Positions 1-6,121 of a stretch of DNA of 9,265 nucleotides are shown here, piece by piece. The DNA comes from CAUZSM01 sp963582685 (GTDB taxonomy: Archaea > Thermoplasmatota > Poseidoniia > Poseidoniales > Thalassarchaeaceae), in assembly GCA_963582685.1 (NCBI GenBank), contig CAUZSM010000066.1:1-9265 (forward strand), given 5' to 3'. The notes below the pieces were generated by a model. It saw only the letters and a list, made by a program, of their open reading frames with translations. It was not told where the DNA came from and searched no databases. Numbering within the stretch: the stretch's first letter is position 1; each line of letters starts with the position of its first letter. Made by a program: the position numbers and the translations under genes.

Positions 1-1
1 C

Positions 2-199
2 CGGGCTGAGGCACTGAAGGCGGCCATTGCCGCTGACGACCCCGATTCATTCACCATCTCGCTGTCCGATGATGAGGATGGGTGTACAATGACCGTCATC
101 GTGGTCAGTAATTCTCTTTCCAGCCTGAAAGCAACAGTTGACGACCTACTCGCTTGCTTTTCTGCGGCTGATTCTGGCTTGGACGTTATTGATAATTGA
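2..199 (+). CDS. pcc1: KEOPS complex Pcc1-like subunit (C-terminal part; 5' end outside window)
   Basis: An open frame enters from the left edge and ends at TGA 197-199, giving 65 residues. Pcc1 is a small (about 80 aa) dimerising subunit of KEOPS, the complex that makes the t6A modification on tRNAs decoding ANN codons. What is visible is a strand-rich stretch (FTISLSDD, then MTVIVVSN) followed by an SLSSLKATVDDLLACFSAA helix. The pattern of a serine-rich turn, S-L-x-A-T-x-D-D-L-L and an amphipathic helix is typical of the Pcc1 C-terminus. The order strand, strand, long helix and the small size also fit. The start lies upstream of the window, so full length cannot be judged. It is tail to tail with the FAD oxidoreductase with one base between stops, and a T-run follows at once. 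The assignment rests on a short C-terminal match and is moderately sure. Confidence 0.6.
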   Translation, partial: RAEALKAAIAADDPDSFTISLSDDEDGCTMTVIVVSNSLSSLKATVDDLLACFSAADSGLDVIDN

Positions 200-200
200 A

Positions 201-1457
201 TCAATTTTTTCTGGCTTTCGCCGCCGCTTCTCCGGCTGCAAGTCCGGTCTCATTCGCCCGGTCTGCAGGAGCGGTTGAGGTTGCATCAGAACACGATATG
301 CCGTCTCCGGCAAACCAGACTCCATGACTTGCGAGTGCATCGAATGAAACGTCGTCTCCCGCCGCCGACAACAACAATTCTGGAACCGATATTGCCTCGA
401 TAGTGGCTCCTCGCCAACCGGAGCACTGCTCATCGAGCAGAGCGTCGATTCTGCTATCTCCTTGCTCAGAAGATACATCGGACTCACCTGCAAGCGGGAG
501 TGCGACTAGATGCAGTAGGCAGCCTACTCCTCGCATCGACTCTGCGATGCGCATCGGAGCTGCTCCAGATACATCGATTGCAAGCACGCGCCGCTCGGAA
601 TCCCAGAGGATTTGATGAGGTCGCATCATCTCACCACCCAATAGGAGGATTCGCGCGTGTGCGCGTCTGGTTGTTGAGTTTGACAGGGATAGTTCTCCTT
701 GCAATCCTGAAGATTTGAGGATACGGTTGCGCTCATCTGCTGGGACCGCCAGAACAACTGTGTCCACAGGTAAGACACGCCCCTTTCGTTTCACCCCGTC
801 CACCTTGCCCTCGTTGGAAACCCTGAGGCTGGTGACCGGGCCATCGGTGAGGAAAGACACGTCGGTATGCAAGCAGGAGGTAATCAGCCGAGCACTGGCC
901 CCGCTCCAACCATCCAGAGCAATAGAGGGGCGGGATTTCCACCACATCGTGATGATACTATTCGACAATTCTACTCCATCAGAACATCCGGCATCATCTA
1001 GAGTTCGTAGGACCTGAAAAGCCTCCAATGCGTCGCAAATATGCACTGGTATCTGCTCTCTCAACTCGATAAGTGGTGGCAAAGACCCCTTACGCGCACC
1101 CGAGAGAACACTCGCCCAAGCCTCAGCATCCGCCCTTGCAAGACCTTGTACCGCATTCGGTTTGTGTGGAAGGGTGCTTCGTCTGCCACCACGCACGGTA
1201 GCAATCGCACTTCCCGACACTTGCGCTGATGGCATTGCTGTGCGTATCCTGCGCAACATCTTGTCGAATGAACCCTGCAAGGGCCAAGCGAGTGGGGCTC
1301 GGTCTGCTACCATCTCTTCGACCGATTCAACTGGAGCGGTGCGTCCACCTAACGGCTCACCGCGATTCAGTACGAATACCTCGGCTCCACTACCCGCAGC
1401 AGCGATGGCTGCAACAAGGCCAGACAGCCCCCCACCTACTACGCCAACCCGCTGCAT
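201..1457 (-). CDS. FAD-dependent amine-oxidase-like oxidoreductase (NAD(P)-binding Rossmann protein)
   Basis: This is a 418-aa flavoprotein of the amine oxidase/phytoene desaturase-like superfamily; the substrate is unknown. The N-terminus (residues 2-14) is a beta strand leading into the dinucleotide-binding loop G8-G-G10-L-S-G13. A GGRT motif at 37-40 follows, as in amine oxidases and desaturases. The C-terminus has the second FAD motif, GVWFAGDG (379-386), followed by an alanine-rich helix. The acidic residue that usually ends strand 2 and binds the FAD ribose is Asn31 here. I chose the ATG at 1457 because the Rossmann strand starts two residues later. The frame stays open to an ATG at 1523, but the extra 22 residues look unlike a conserved N-terminus and would leave only 2 nt before the nadC ATG. 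No signal peptide or TM segment is seen. It is divergent from nadC and convergent with the Pcc1-like gene. Family is well supported; function is not. Confidence 0.83.
   Translation of the reverse strand: MQRVGVVGGGLSGLVAAIAAAGSGAEVFVLNRGEPLGGRTAPVESVEEMVADRAPLAWPLQGSFDKMLRRIRTAMPSAQVSGSAIATVRGGRRSTLPHKPNAVQGLARADAEAWASVLSGARKGSLPPLIELREQIPVHICDALEAFQVLRTLDDAGCSDGVELSNSIITMWWKSRPSIALDGWSGASARLITSCLHTDVSFLTDGPVTSLRVSNEGKVDGVKRKGRVLPVDTVVLAVPADERNRILKSSGLQGELSLSNSTTRRAHARILLLGGEMMRPHQILWDSERRVLAIDVSGAAPMRIAESMRGVGCLLHLVALPLAGESDVSSEQGDSRIDALLDEQCSGWRGATIEAISVPELLLSAAGDDVSFDALASHGVWFAGDGISCSDATSTAPADRANETGLAAGEAAAKARKN
205..210 (+). terminator. T-run terminator candidate after the Pcc1-like gene
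   Basis: Six consecutive T on the plus strand begin six bases after the TGA at 197-199. Archaeal RNA polymerase commonly terminates at such U-tracts without a hairpin. The run lies inside the last codons of the oppositely oriented oxidoreductase gene. No stem-loop precedes it. The position is right, but a run of six T is weak evidence alone. Confidence 0.35.
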
Positions 1458-1520
1458 GCCAACTAGGAGAACACACCCCCTCATCAAGCCGAGGGAGGGC
1501 TCCGTTGGTATGCAGTAGCC

Positions 1521-1538
1521 CATTTATGGCAATAAATG
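1521..1538. promoter_or_regulatory. AT-rich inverted repeat at the divergent oxidoreductase/nadC junction
   Basis: A perfect 7-bp inverted repeat, CATTTAT and ATAAATG, separated by GGCA, spans the annotated nadC ATG (1526). It is the only AT-rich patch in the divergent region. Each arm contains a TTTAT element resembling an archaeal TATA box, one per strand. On the minus strand a TSS about 25 nt downstream would leave a leader of about 50 nt for the oxidoreductase. On the plus strand it would put the TSS near 1550, inside the annotated nadC 5' end, which would favour the GTG at 1562 as the true start. It could instead be a repressor operator or chance. Confidence 0.35.
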
Positions 1539-2626
1539 CGGTCCCATCGTTCGCCGAGAGGGTGAAAACCCCCCGACGGGTCGCCGACTCAGTGCATTCC
1601 GAAGACGATGCCACAAATGGTAACGGCGGGGTATCCGCTGATGGGGAGCAGGATGAGGACGTCCTCAACGTGGCTGCCGAGGAAGTTGATGCTAGAATTC
1701 TGCCCCACGACAGGTGTAAGAAGCTGATTTCTGATGAAGGGCCAACCGAGTTGTATCTCTCCTCGGCTCGTCGTTGGGTCGCAGCATTGCTCGCAGATGA
1801 AGGGGTGTATGAGCCGATTGAAGCTCGCTCCCGCACAGCAAAGGCTGAGATTCGCACCAAAGCCACAGGTCGTCTAGCAGGATTGAATGCTGCAGACCTG
1901 CTTATTCGAGAGTGGATGCCGGGTGCGGTTTTCTCTTGGTCCGCTGCAGAAGGGAGTGGAGTTGACGCTGGACAGAGTATTCTGACCATTGAGGCCTGCA
2001 GGCATCAGATGCTCACCTGTGAGCGAACGATTCTGAATCTATTAGGTCGGCTCTCTGGAATTGCGACAAACACTGCTCGTTGGGCCATTGCCTCTCAAAT
2101 CCCAGTTGCCGCCACCCGCAAAACCGCATGGGGTGTGCTAGACAAGGCTGCGGTAGCGGTGGGCGGCGGTCTCACTCATCGACTAAGCCGTACTGATGCC
2201 CTGATGTTGAAAGAGAATGACCTAGCCTCTACTTCAGTTCACGGTGAAAGGGGTGCATTGCTGGTCCGTAACACGCTGCGTGATTTACCTCTCGAAACTG
2301 CAGGTCCATTCGTTACCGTCGAGGTTAGGAGTTTGGACGAAGCGCTGGCTGCAGCGGAAACTTGGGCTGAAAGAATGCTTGAAACAGGCGAAGGTATTCG
2401 ACTGAACATTATGCTCGACAACATGAATCCAGAACTGACCAAGGATGCCGTGCTAGATCTACAGACCAGGGGACTAAGGGAATACGTCACTTTGGAAGCG
2501 AGCGGAGGCATTGAGTTCGAAAGTCTGGAATCATGGCAAGGAACTGGTGTTGATGTACTGTCCTCAAGTGCGCTGCACAGGGCAACAATTCCTCTGGATA
2601 TGACCTGTATTTTCCACGGTGCGTGA
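1526..2626 (+). CDS. nadC: Nicotinate-nucleotide pyrophosphorylase (quinolinate phosphoribosyltransferase)
   Basis: NadC converts quinolinate and PRPP to nicotinate mononucleotide, CO2 and PPi in de novo NAD synthesis. The 366-aa protein shows the family landmarks in order: C-E-R-T..N-L with SGIAT (165-181), TRKT (198-201), GGGLTHR (213-219, His218/Arg219), MLKEND (227-232, Lys229), Glu266 in VTVEVR, Asp298 in IMLDNM, and LEASGGI (323-329) followed by GVDVLSSSAL. These match the basic PRPP/quinolinate site and the acidic metal ligands of the family. The first 50-60 residues are an acidic, low-complexity extension (ED/DGE-rich) absent from typical NadC proteins of about 280 aa. The start is uncertain: ATG 1526 is used; TTG 1505 has a GGGAGGG element just upstream, and GTG 1562 fits a TATA-like element at 1523. 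The close relative ModD is a possible confusion, but the NadC motifs are intact. It is followed by the CoA-pathway ligase 4 nt downstream. Confidence 0.88.
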   Translation: MAINAVPSFAERVKTPRRVADSVHSEDDATNGNGGVSADGEQDEDVLNVAAEEVDARILPHDRCKKLISDEGPTELYLSSARRWVAALLADEGVYEPIEARSRTAKAEIRTKATGRLAGLNAADLLIREWMPGAVFSWSAAEGSGVDAGQSILTIEACRHQMLTCERTILNLLGRLSGIATNTARWAIASQIPVAATRKTAWGVLDKAAVAVGGGLTHRLSRTDALMLKENDLASTSVHGERGALLVRNTLRDLPLETAGPFVTVEVRSLDEALAAAETWAERMLETGEGIRLNIMLDNMNPELTKDAVLDLQTRGLREYVTLEASGGIEFESLESWQGTGVDVLSSSALHRATIPLDMTCIFHGA

Positions 2627-2630
2627 GAGT

Positions 2631-3431
2631 ATGGGCGAAGTGCCCGAGTCTCATCCACGCTATACTTCCTTGATGGCTCGACAGAGGATGACTGAGGCGG
2701 CTGCCGCTGGAATGTTGGCTGATTCGGCCCTAATTGCACACGGTCGTGGTGAGGCATTCGATTACCTGCTTGGTGAGCAAACCTGTGAGGCAGGATTGCA
2801 AGCCATTCGCGAGAGTGCTACAAGACTGCGGGCTGCTGAAAATCCTGTAATCTGTATCAACGGCAATGCGGCTGCGTTAGCAGCCGACGAACTGCTGAGT
2901 TGTGCAGCAGTACTACAGTGCCCAGTAGAGATTAACATATATTATCGAACTGAAAAACGGATAAAAGCCATTCAGGCACATCTCAATTCTCGCAAACAAG
3001 CGCTCAGCAATATGTCTCCACCCGATGACTGGAACGTCGAAAGAAACTGGAGTTCAGATGTCGCCGGTGTTACCATTCTTGGAGACACACCTGATGGGGC
3101 CATTGAAAATTTGGATGGCCCACGTGCGGCCTGCCATTCTGACGGCATTCTTGCAGCAGATGTATTGCTGGTTCCGCTTGAGGATGGGGACCGCTGCGAA
3201 ACTCTAGTTGCAATGGGCAAAGAAGTGTGCGTAATTGACCTCAATCCAATGAGCAGAACTGCTCGTTACGCAACAGTATGCATTGTTGATGAACTTCGAC
3301 GAGCAACAACTCACCTGCTATCTGAATTGCTCCGGGGCGGAGAAAAACCCACTATAGAGTGGGATTCTGAGACAAATAGGGCTAATTCCCTCGCAGTGAT
3401 GCTTGCATCCCTACAACGATTTGAGGCCTAA
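2631..3431 (+). CDS. 4-phosphopantoate--beta-alanine ligase (archaeal phosphopantothenate synthetase)
   Basis: This archaeal enzyme (COG1701 family) joins 4-phosphopantoate and beta-alanine with ATP to give 4'-phosphopantothenate. Together with pantoate kinase it replaces the bacterial PanC/CoaA route to CoA. The 266-aa protein is the normal length and carries the family signatures throughout: PESHPRY near the N-terminus (5-11), AHGRGEAFDYLLGE (36-49), the N-G-N turn (77-79), IYYRTEKR (103-110), LLVPLEDGDR (179-188) and VIDLNPMSRTAR (201-212). I chose ATG 2631 because it places PESHPRY close to the N-terminus, as in homologues. A GTG at 2619 is in frame and would overlap the nadC stop by 8 nt. 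The 4-nt spacing to nadC indicates co-transcription of two cofactor genes. No pantoate kinase gene is in the window. This is one of the surest assignments and the main evidence for an archaeal host. Confidence 0.94.
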   Translation: MGEVPESHPRYTSLMARQRMTEAAAAGMLADSALIAHGRGEAFDYLLGEQTCEAGLQAIRESATRLRAAENPVICINGNAAALAADELLSCAAVLQCPVEINIYYRTEKRIKAIQAHLNSRKQALSNMSPPDDWNVERNWSSDVAGVTILGDTPDGAIENLDGPRAACHSDGILAADVLLVPLEDGDRCETLVAMGKEVCVIDLNPMSRTARYATVCIVDELRRATTHLLSELLRGGEKPTIEWDSETNRANSLAVMLASLQRFEA

Positions 3432-3490
3432 TATTGTCCAATTCGCAGGAAGCCTTTTCCGCACGCAGGTTTACTTTAATCTGAGGGAAT

Positions 3491-4171
3491 ATGGCCGAAG
3501 AAGACGAAGGCAAGACTCTGGAGACGACGGGGTTCCTATCATCGCAGGTTTCTTTTGACCTCGATGGTAAGGTCGCTCCTCGGCGAAAATCACGAAGTTC
3601 AGATTCGAAAAAAATCTCTCGGCGTGAGAAACTTGACACCCTACAACATGACGATATTACGTCTTGTCCGGGCTGTGGTTCAGATATCCCTGAAGGTGAA
3701 TTCGTAGAGAATATCCTCTCTTTCATCACCGGTTCTGCTGACTATCTGGGTGGAGACCCTGTTAGAGTGCGAAGTGTACACTTATTGCATCAGATGGTCA
3801 ACCAAGGAAAAATGCCAGACCCACACTCGGAGTGGACTGCTGAACTAGTTCGGAGAATCGAACAGCACATCGAACTAATGGCTGAGGAAAGGGCTAGACT
3901 GGTGCAACGTCAAGACCGGCAGGCAATGGAATCAGGGCTCGCCACTGAGATAGAACAACGGGTCAGAGCTGAACTTAAGTTGAGTATGCGTGCTGAACTT
4001 GAGAGTGAAATCGTCGGCGAGGTCGCTATCGCTATCCGCGATCAAATAGAAGAAAAAATGGAAGCAAACCTTAGGGCCAAAATCAAAGCAGAAGTAGAGC
4101 AAGAATTGTGGCAGCAGTTTGAGGAAGCGATGCGCGAAGAGCGAGCACGCTGGAACGACAAATCAGAGTAA
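3491..4171 (+). CDS. Unrecognised coiled-coil protein with one CxxC and an exact four-residue hydrophobic repeat
   Basis: I do not recognise this 226-aa protein. Residues 1-50 are polar and probably disordered, with a basic patch (RRKSR, 31-35, and KKISRREK). A CPGCG motif (59-63) supplies one Cys pair, half of a usual zinc site, so metal binding would need a second chain or other ligands. Residues 66-110 look globular (ENILSFITGSADYLGG). From about 115 to 222 it is one long charged helix. Within it a hydrophobic residue occurs at every fourth position from Met146 to Met214 without exception. There is no signal peptide or TM segment. The start ATG is preceded by GAGGGA. The gene is 59 nt after the ligase, possibly the same transcript, and its stop is 8 nt from that of the convergent dehydrogenase gene. 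Long, regularly patterned helices suggest a scaffold or filament-like role, but that is inference. Confidence 0.82.
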   Translation: MAEEDEGKTLETTGFLSSQVSFDLDGKVAPRRKSRSSDSKKISRREKLDTLQHDDITSCPGCGSDIPEGEFVENILSFITGSADYLGGDPVRVRSVHLLHQMVNQGKMPDPHSEWTAELVRRIEQHIELMAEERARLVQRQDRQAMESGLATEIEQRVRAELKLSMRAELESEIVGEVAIAIRDQIEEKMEANLRAKIKAEVEQELWQQFEEAMREERARWNDKSE

Positions 4172-4179
4172 TCTATGGT

Positions 4180-5373
4180 TCACGCCGCTACGAAATGTTC
4201 GTTGAGCAAGGCAGCCAATGCCTCGCACACCGCATCGCCAACCTCTGATGTTGAGGAGGACCCGCCCAAATCATAGGTAATACAACGGCGTGCTGCGATT
4301 ACACTCCGAATTGCCTCCTCTAGTAGTTCTGAAACTACAGTGCAATCTGCATCTTCTTTCTTTTGTCCGAGCCATTCAAACATCAGCCCCACACTAGACA
4401 ACATTGCCACCGGATTAACTCGGTTCTTGCCTGCGTGTTTCGGTGAGGAGCCGTGAACTGGCTCAAACATTGCGTGGTTATCTCCGATATTGGCTGATGC
4501 TGCCATTCCCATGCCACCTTGCAGTACACTGGCAAGGTCGGTGCTGATATCACCAAACATATTCGGGGTCACCACCACATCGAACCACTCTGGATTACGT
4601 ACCAACCACATGGTGAAAGCATCGATGAATGCCTCATCTTTTTGTGTATCTGGATATTCAGCAGCAACTTCGTGGTAGATTTGACGAAATAACTGGCAAG
4701 CACGCGTCACGTTGCTCTTGTCCACACAGGTGACTTTGCGCACTCCATCACCGGGAGAACCTGACCTACGCTCGGCCACTTCAAAGGCATATCTGACTAT
4801 TCGCTCCGCGCCATTGCGCGAAATCGGTCGAGGGTCCCAAGCAACCTCTCCATCCAAGCCGGGGAATTCCGCTGCTTCAGGCTCCCAAACATCGTTACCT
4901 TGAGCGCGGTCCGATGAGCGGCGCAGTAAGGAATAGTACAGGCCTTCAGTATTCTCACGGACGATAACCATGTCAACTGAACCTGGGCGCCACACCTGAG
5001 TGAAATCACCGTGAATCTTGTGGAGAACACCATCGTAGAGTTTGATTGGGCGAACATTAGCATACAGATCAAGGCCGCTGCGAAGACCGAGAATCACGGT
5101 TCCTCCTGCTAGGTCACCACCCGGTGTATCCGCACCGGGCCAACCAATCGCGCCGAGCAATATTGCGTCGGCCTCATCTCGACAATACTCAAAGGAGCCA
5201 GCAGGCCACTCCTCGCCAGTTTCAAGATAATACTGGCCACCACAGGGTATCTCATTCCGAACAAAAGAAAGTGGTGTGACCTCTTCGATTAGGTCTAGAA
5301 CTTTCTGTGCCTCTACCATTACCTCACGGCCGGTCCCGTCGCCGGGCAAGATAGCCAAAGTGTAGACCTTCAT
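4180..5373 (-). CDS. Isocitrate/isopropylmalate dehydrogenase family enzyme (LeuB/TtuC-like)
   Basis: This is a 397-aa member of the beta-decarboxylating dehydrogenase family, which oxidises and decarboxylates malate-type substrates with NAD(P). Motifs in order: LPGDGTG (9-15), substrate arginines Arg98 and Arg108 (LRSGLDLYANVRP) and Arg139 in RENTEGLYYS, Lys219 in DKSNV, and metal aspartates Asp251, Asp275 and Asp279 (NMFGDISTD). These are followed by EPVHGSSPKHAGKNRVNP (304-321) and DLGGSSSTSEVGDAV near the C-terminus. The substrate is ambiguous: the Ile94/Leu95 region is hydrophobic as in LeuB and lacks the Ser/Asn of isocitrate enzymes, while RENTEG resembles tartrate/isocitrate-type members. 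Lys312-His313 stand where NAD-dependent LeuB has Asp. It is about 40 aa longer than LeuB because of an insert around 150-185. ATG 5373 starts right at the first beta strand; the open frame to 5433 adds an unlikely N-terminus. No leuC, leuD or leuA gene is adjacent. Confidence 0.9.
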   Translation of the reverse strand: MKVYTLAILPGDGTGREVMVEAQKVLDLIEEVTPLSFVRNEIPCGGQYYLETGEEWPAGSFEYCRDEADAILLGAIGWPGADTPGGDLAGGTVILGLRSGLDLYANVRPIKLYDGVLHKIHGDFTQVWRPGSVDMVIVRENTEGLYYSLLRRSSDRAQGNDVWEPEAAEFPGLDGEVAWDPRPISRNGAERIVRYAFEVAERRSGSPGDGVRKVTCVDKSNVTRACQLFRQIYHEVAAEYPDTQKDEAFIDAFTMWLVRNPEWFDVVVTPNMFGDISTDLASVLQGGMGMAASANIGDNHAMFEPVHGSSPKHAGKNRVNPVAMLSSVGLMFEWLGQKKEDADCTVVSELLEEAIRSVIAARRCITYDLGGSSSTSEVGDAVCEALAALLNEHFVAA

Positions 5374-5487
5374 CGGCAACGGCCACTCGCTCCCCCTACA
5401 TGAATGAACGCCCACCTCCGCATCCACTGTCACCCGAACATTCGTGTGGGGAACAGTTCATCAACCGTCGTGAGAGCGTCTTGTAGG

Positions 5488-6108
5488 ATGTCACGTCGAC
5501 CCAACGATTCAGATGAACCGCCCCAATTAGATGCGTCTTCACTACCCCAACGTGTTCAGCAGTTGTGGGAGACAATGCTACGGCTGGACCCCTCTTGGGA
5601 CATTCATGAATGGTTAGACTCACGAGCTGAGGAAGAGTTGAAACTGGTAGGTGCAAACCTTGCTAGGGAAAAGATGCGCCTTGAACAGAGAATTGGTCGT
5701 CTGGAAACCCTCGCTGCTCAGATTGGCAGACGCGATGAACTGGTCGAGAATGATCCTTACCAGAGCAATCTCTTTGATGCGTTTGGCCCATCGGATAATG
5801 AGGCCGAAACTGAAGAAGTCGACGATAATGATTGGGAACCTCACCCCGCTGTCAGTCACATTCGAAACCTGCCAGAAGACGGTGGTGACGACCCATTGCT
5901 CGCGGTATGTGCTCAATCGATACTCATGGAGATAGAGCAGGCAGTTGCCGCAAACACCCTTCCTGTATCCTTGGGTACGCTTGGTGAGGCACTTATTCCA
6001 AGAGGAATTGACTCAGAGGAATTAGTTGAGGCATTGGAGTGGTTGTTGGGAATCGGTGAAGTGATTGAAGTCGCAGAAGATGAATTCGTAACACGCGACG
6101 TAAATTAA
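5488..6108 (+). CDS. Unrecognised protein: coiled coil, acidic linker, winged-helix-like C-terminus
   Basis: I do not recognise this 206-aa protein. Residues 15-45 hold a short helical segment with tryptophans (LWETMLRLDPSWDIHEWL). Residues 45-82 are a probable coiled coil (LAREKMRLEQRIGRLETLAAQI). Residues 84-125 are a strongly acidic, probably unstructured linker containing YQSNLFDAFG (91-100). Residues 133-204 look like a compact alpha-beta winged-helix fold, ending in a strand-turn-strand (GEVIEVAEDEFVTRD). ATG 5488 is chosen because the upstream in-frame extension to ATG 5404 is basic, Cys/His-containing and unlike the rest, and would crowd the divergent dehydrogenase start. It is first of three tightly spaced plus-strand genes, so it may share their function. 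A winged helix would suggest nucleic acid or protein binding, but no specific role can be read from the sequence. Confidence 0.8.
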   Translation: MSRRPNDSDEPPQLDASSLPQRVQQLWETMLRLDPSWDIHEWLDSRAEEELKLVGANLAREKMRLEQRIGRLETLAAQIGRRDELVENDPYQSNLFDAFGPSDNEAETEEVDDNDWEPHPAVSHIRNLPEDGGDDPLLAVCAQSILMEIEQAVAANTLPVSLGTLGEALIPRGIDSEELVEALEWLLGIGEVIEVAEDEFVTRDVN

Positions 6109-6121
6109 ATTGAGACTAACG

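Noticed and set aside
1229..1525. The nadC reading frame stays open far upstream of 1526, overlapping the oxidoreductase gene.
   Set aside because: The encoded stretch is the antisense shadow of the oxidoreductase, is rich in Arg/His/Pro, and has no resemblance to NadC; a 300-base antisense overlap is not credible.
1390..1989. Minus-strand open frame of 199 codons across the nadC 5' region.
   Set aside because: It is antisense to conserved nadC codons, is Ser/Arg-rich in the manner of shadow frames, and shows no domain.
2619..2630. GTG 2619 as start of the phosphopantothenate-forming ligase.
   Set aside because: ATG 2631 places the conserved PESHPRY motif at the usual distance from the N-terminus; the GTG adds only four residues without support.
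5450..5458. GAACAGTTC palindrome between the divergent dehydrogenase and the three-gene cassette.
   Set aside because: Four-base arms are expected by chance at this length; there is no second copy nearby and no TATA-like element in register.
5404..5487. ATG at 5404 as start of the winged-helix-like protein, adding 28 residues.
   Set aside because: The extra residues are basic with Cys and His, unlike the acidic protein that follows, and the start would lie only 30 nt from the divergent dehydrogenase start. Still possible, but less likely.
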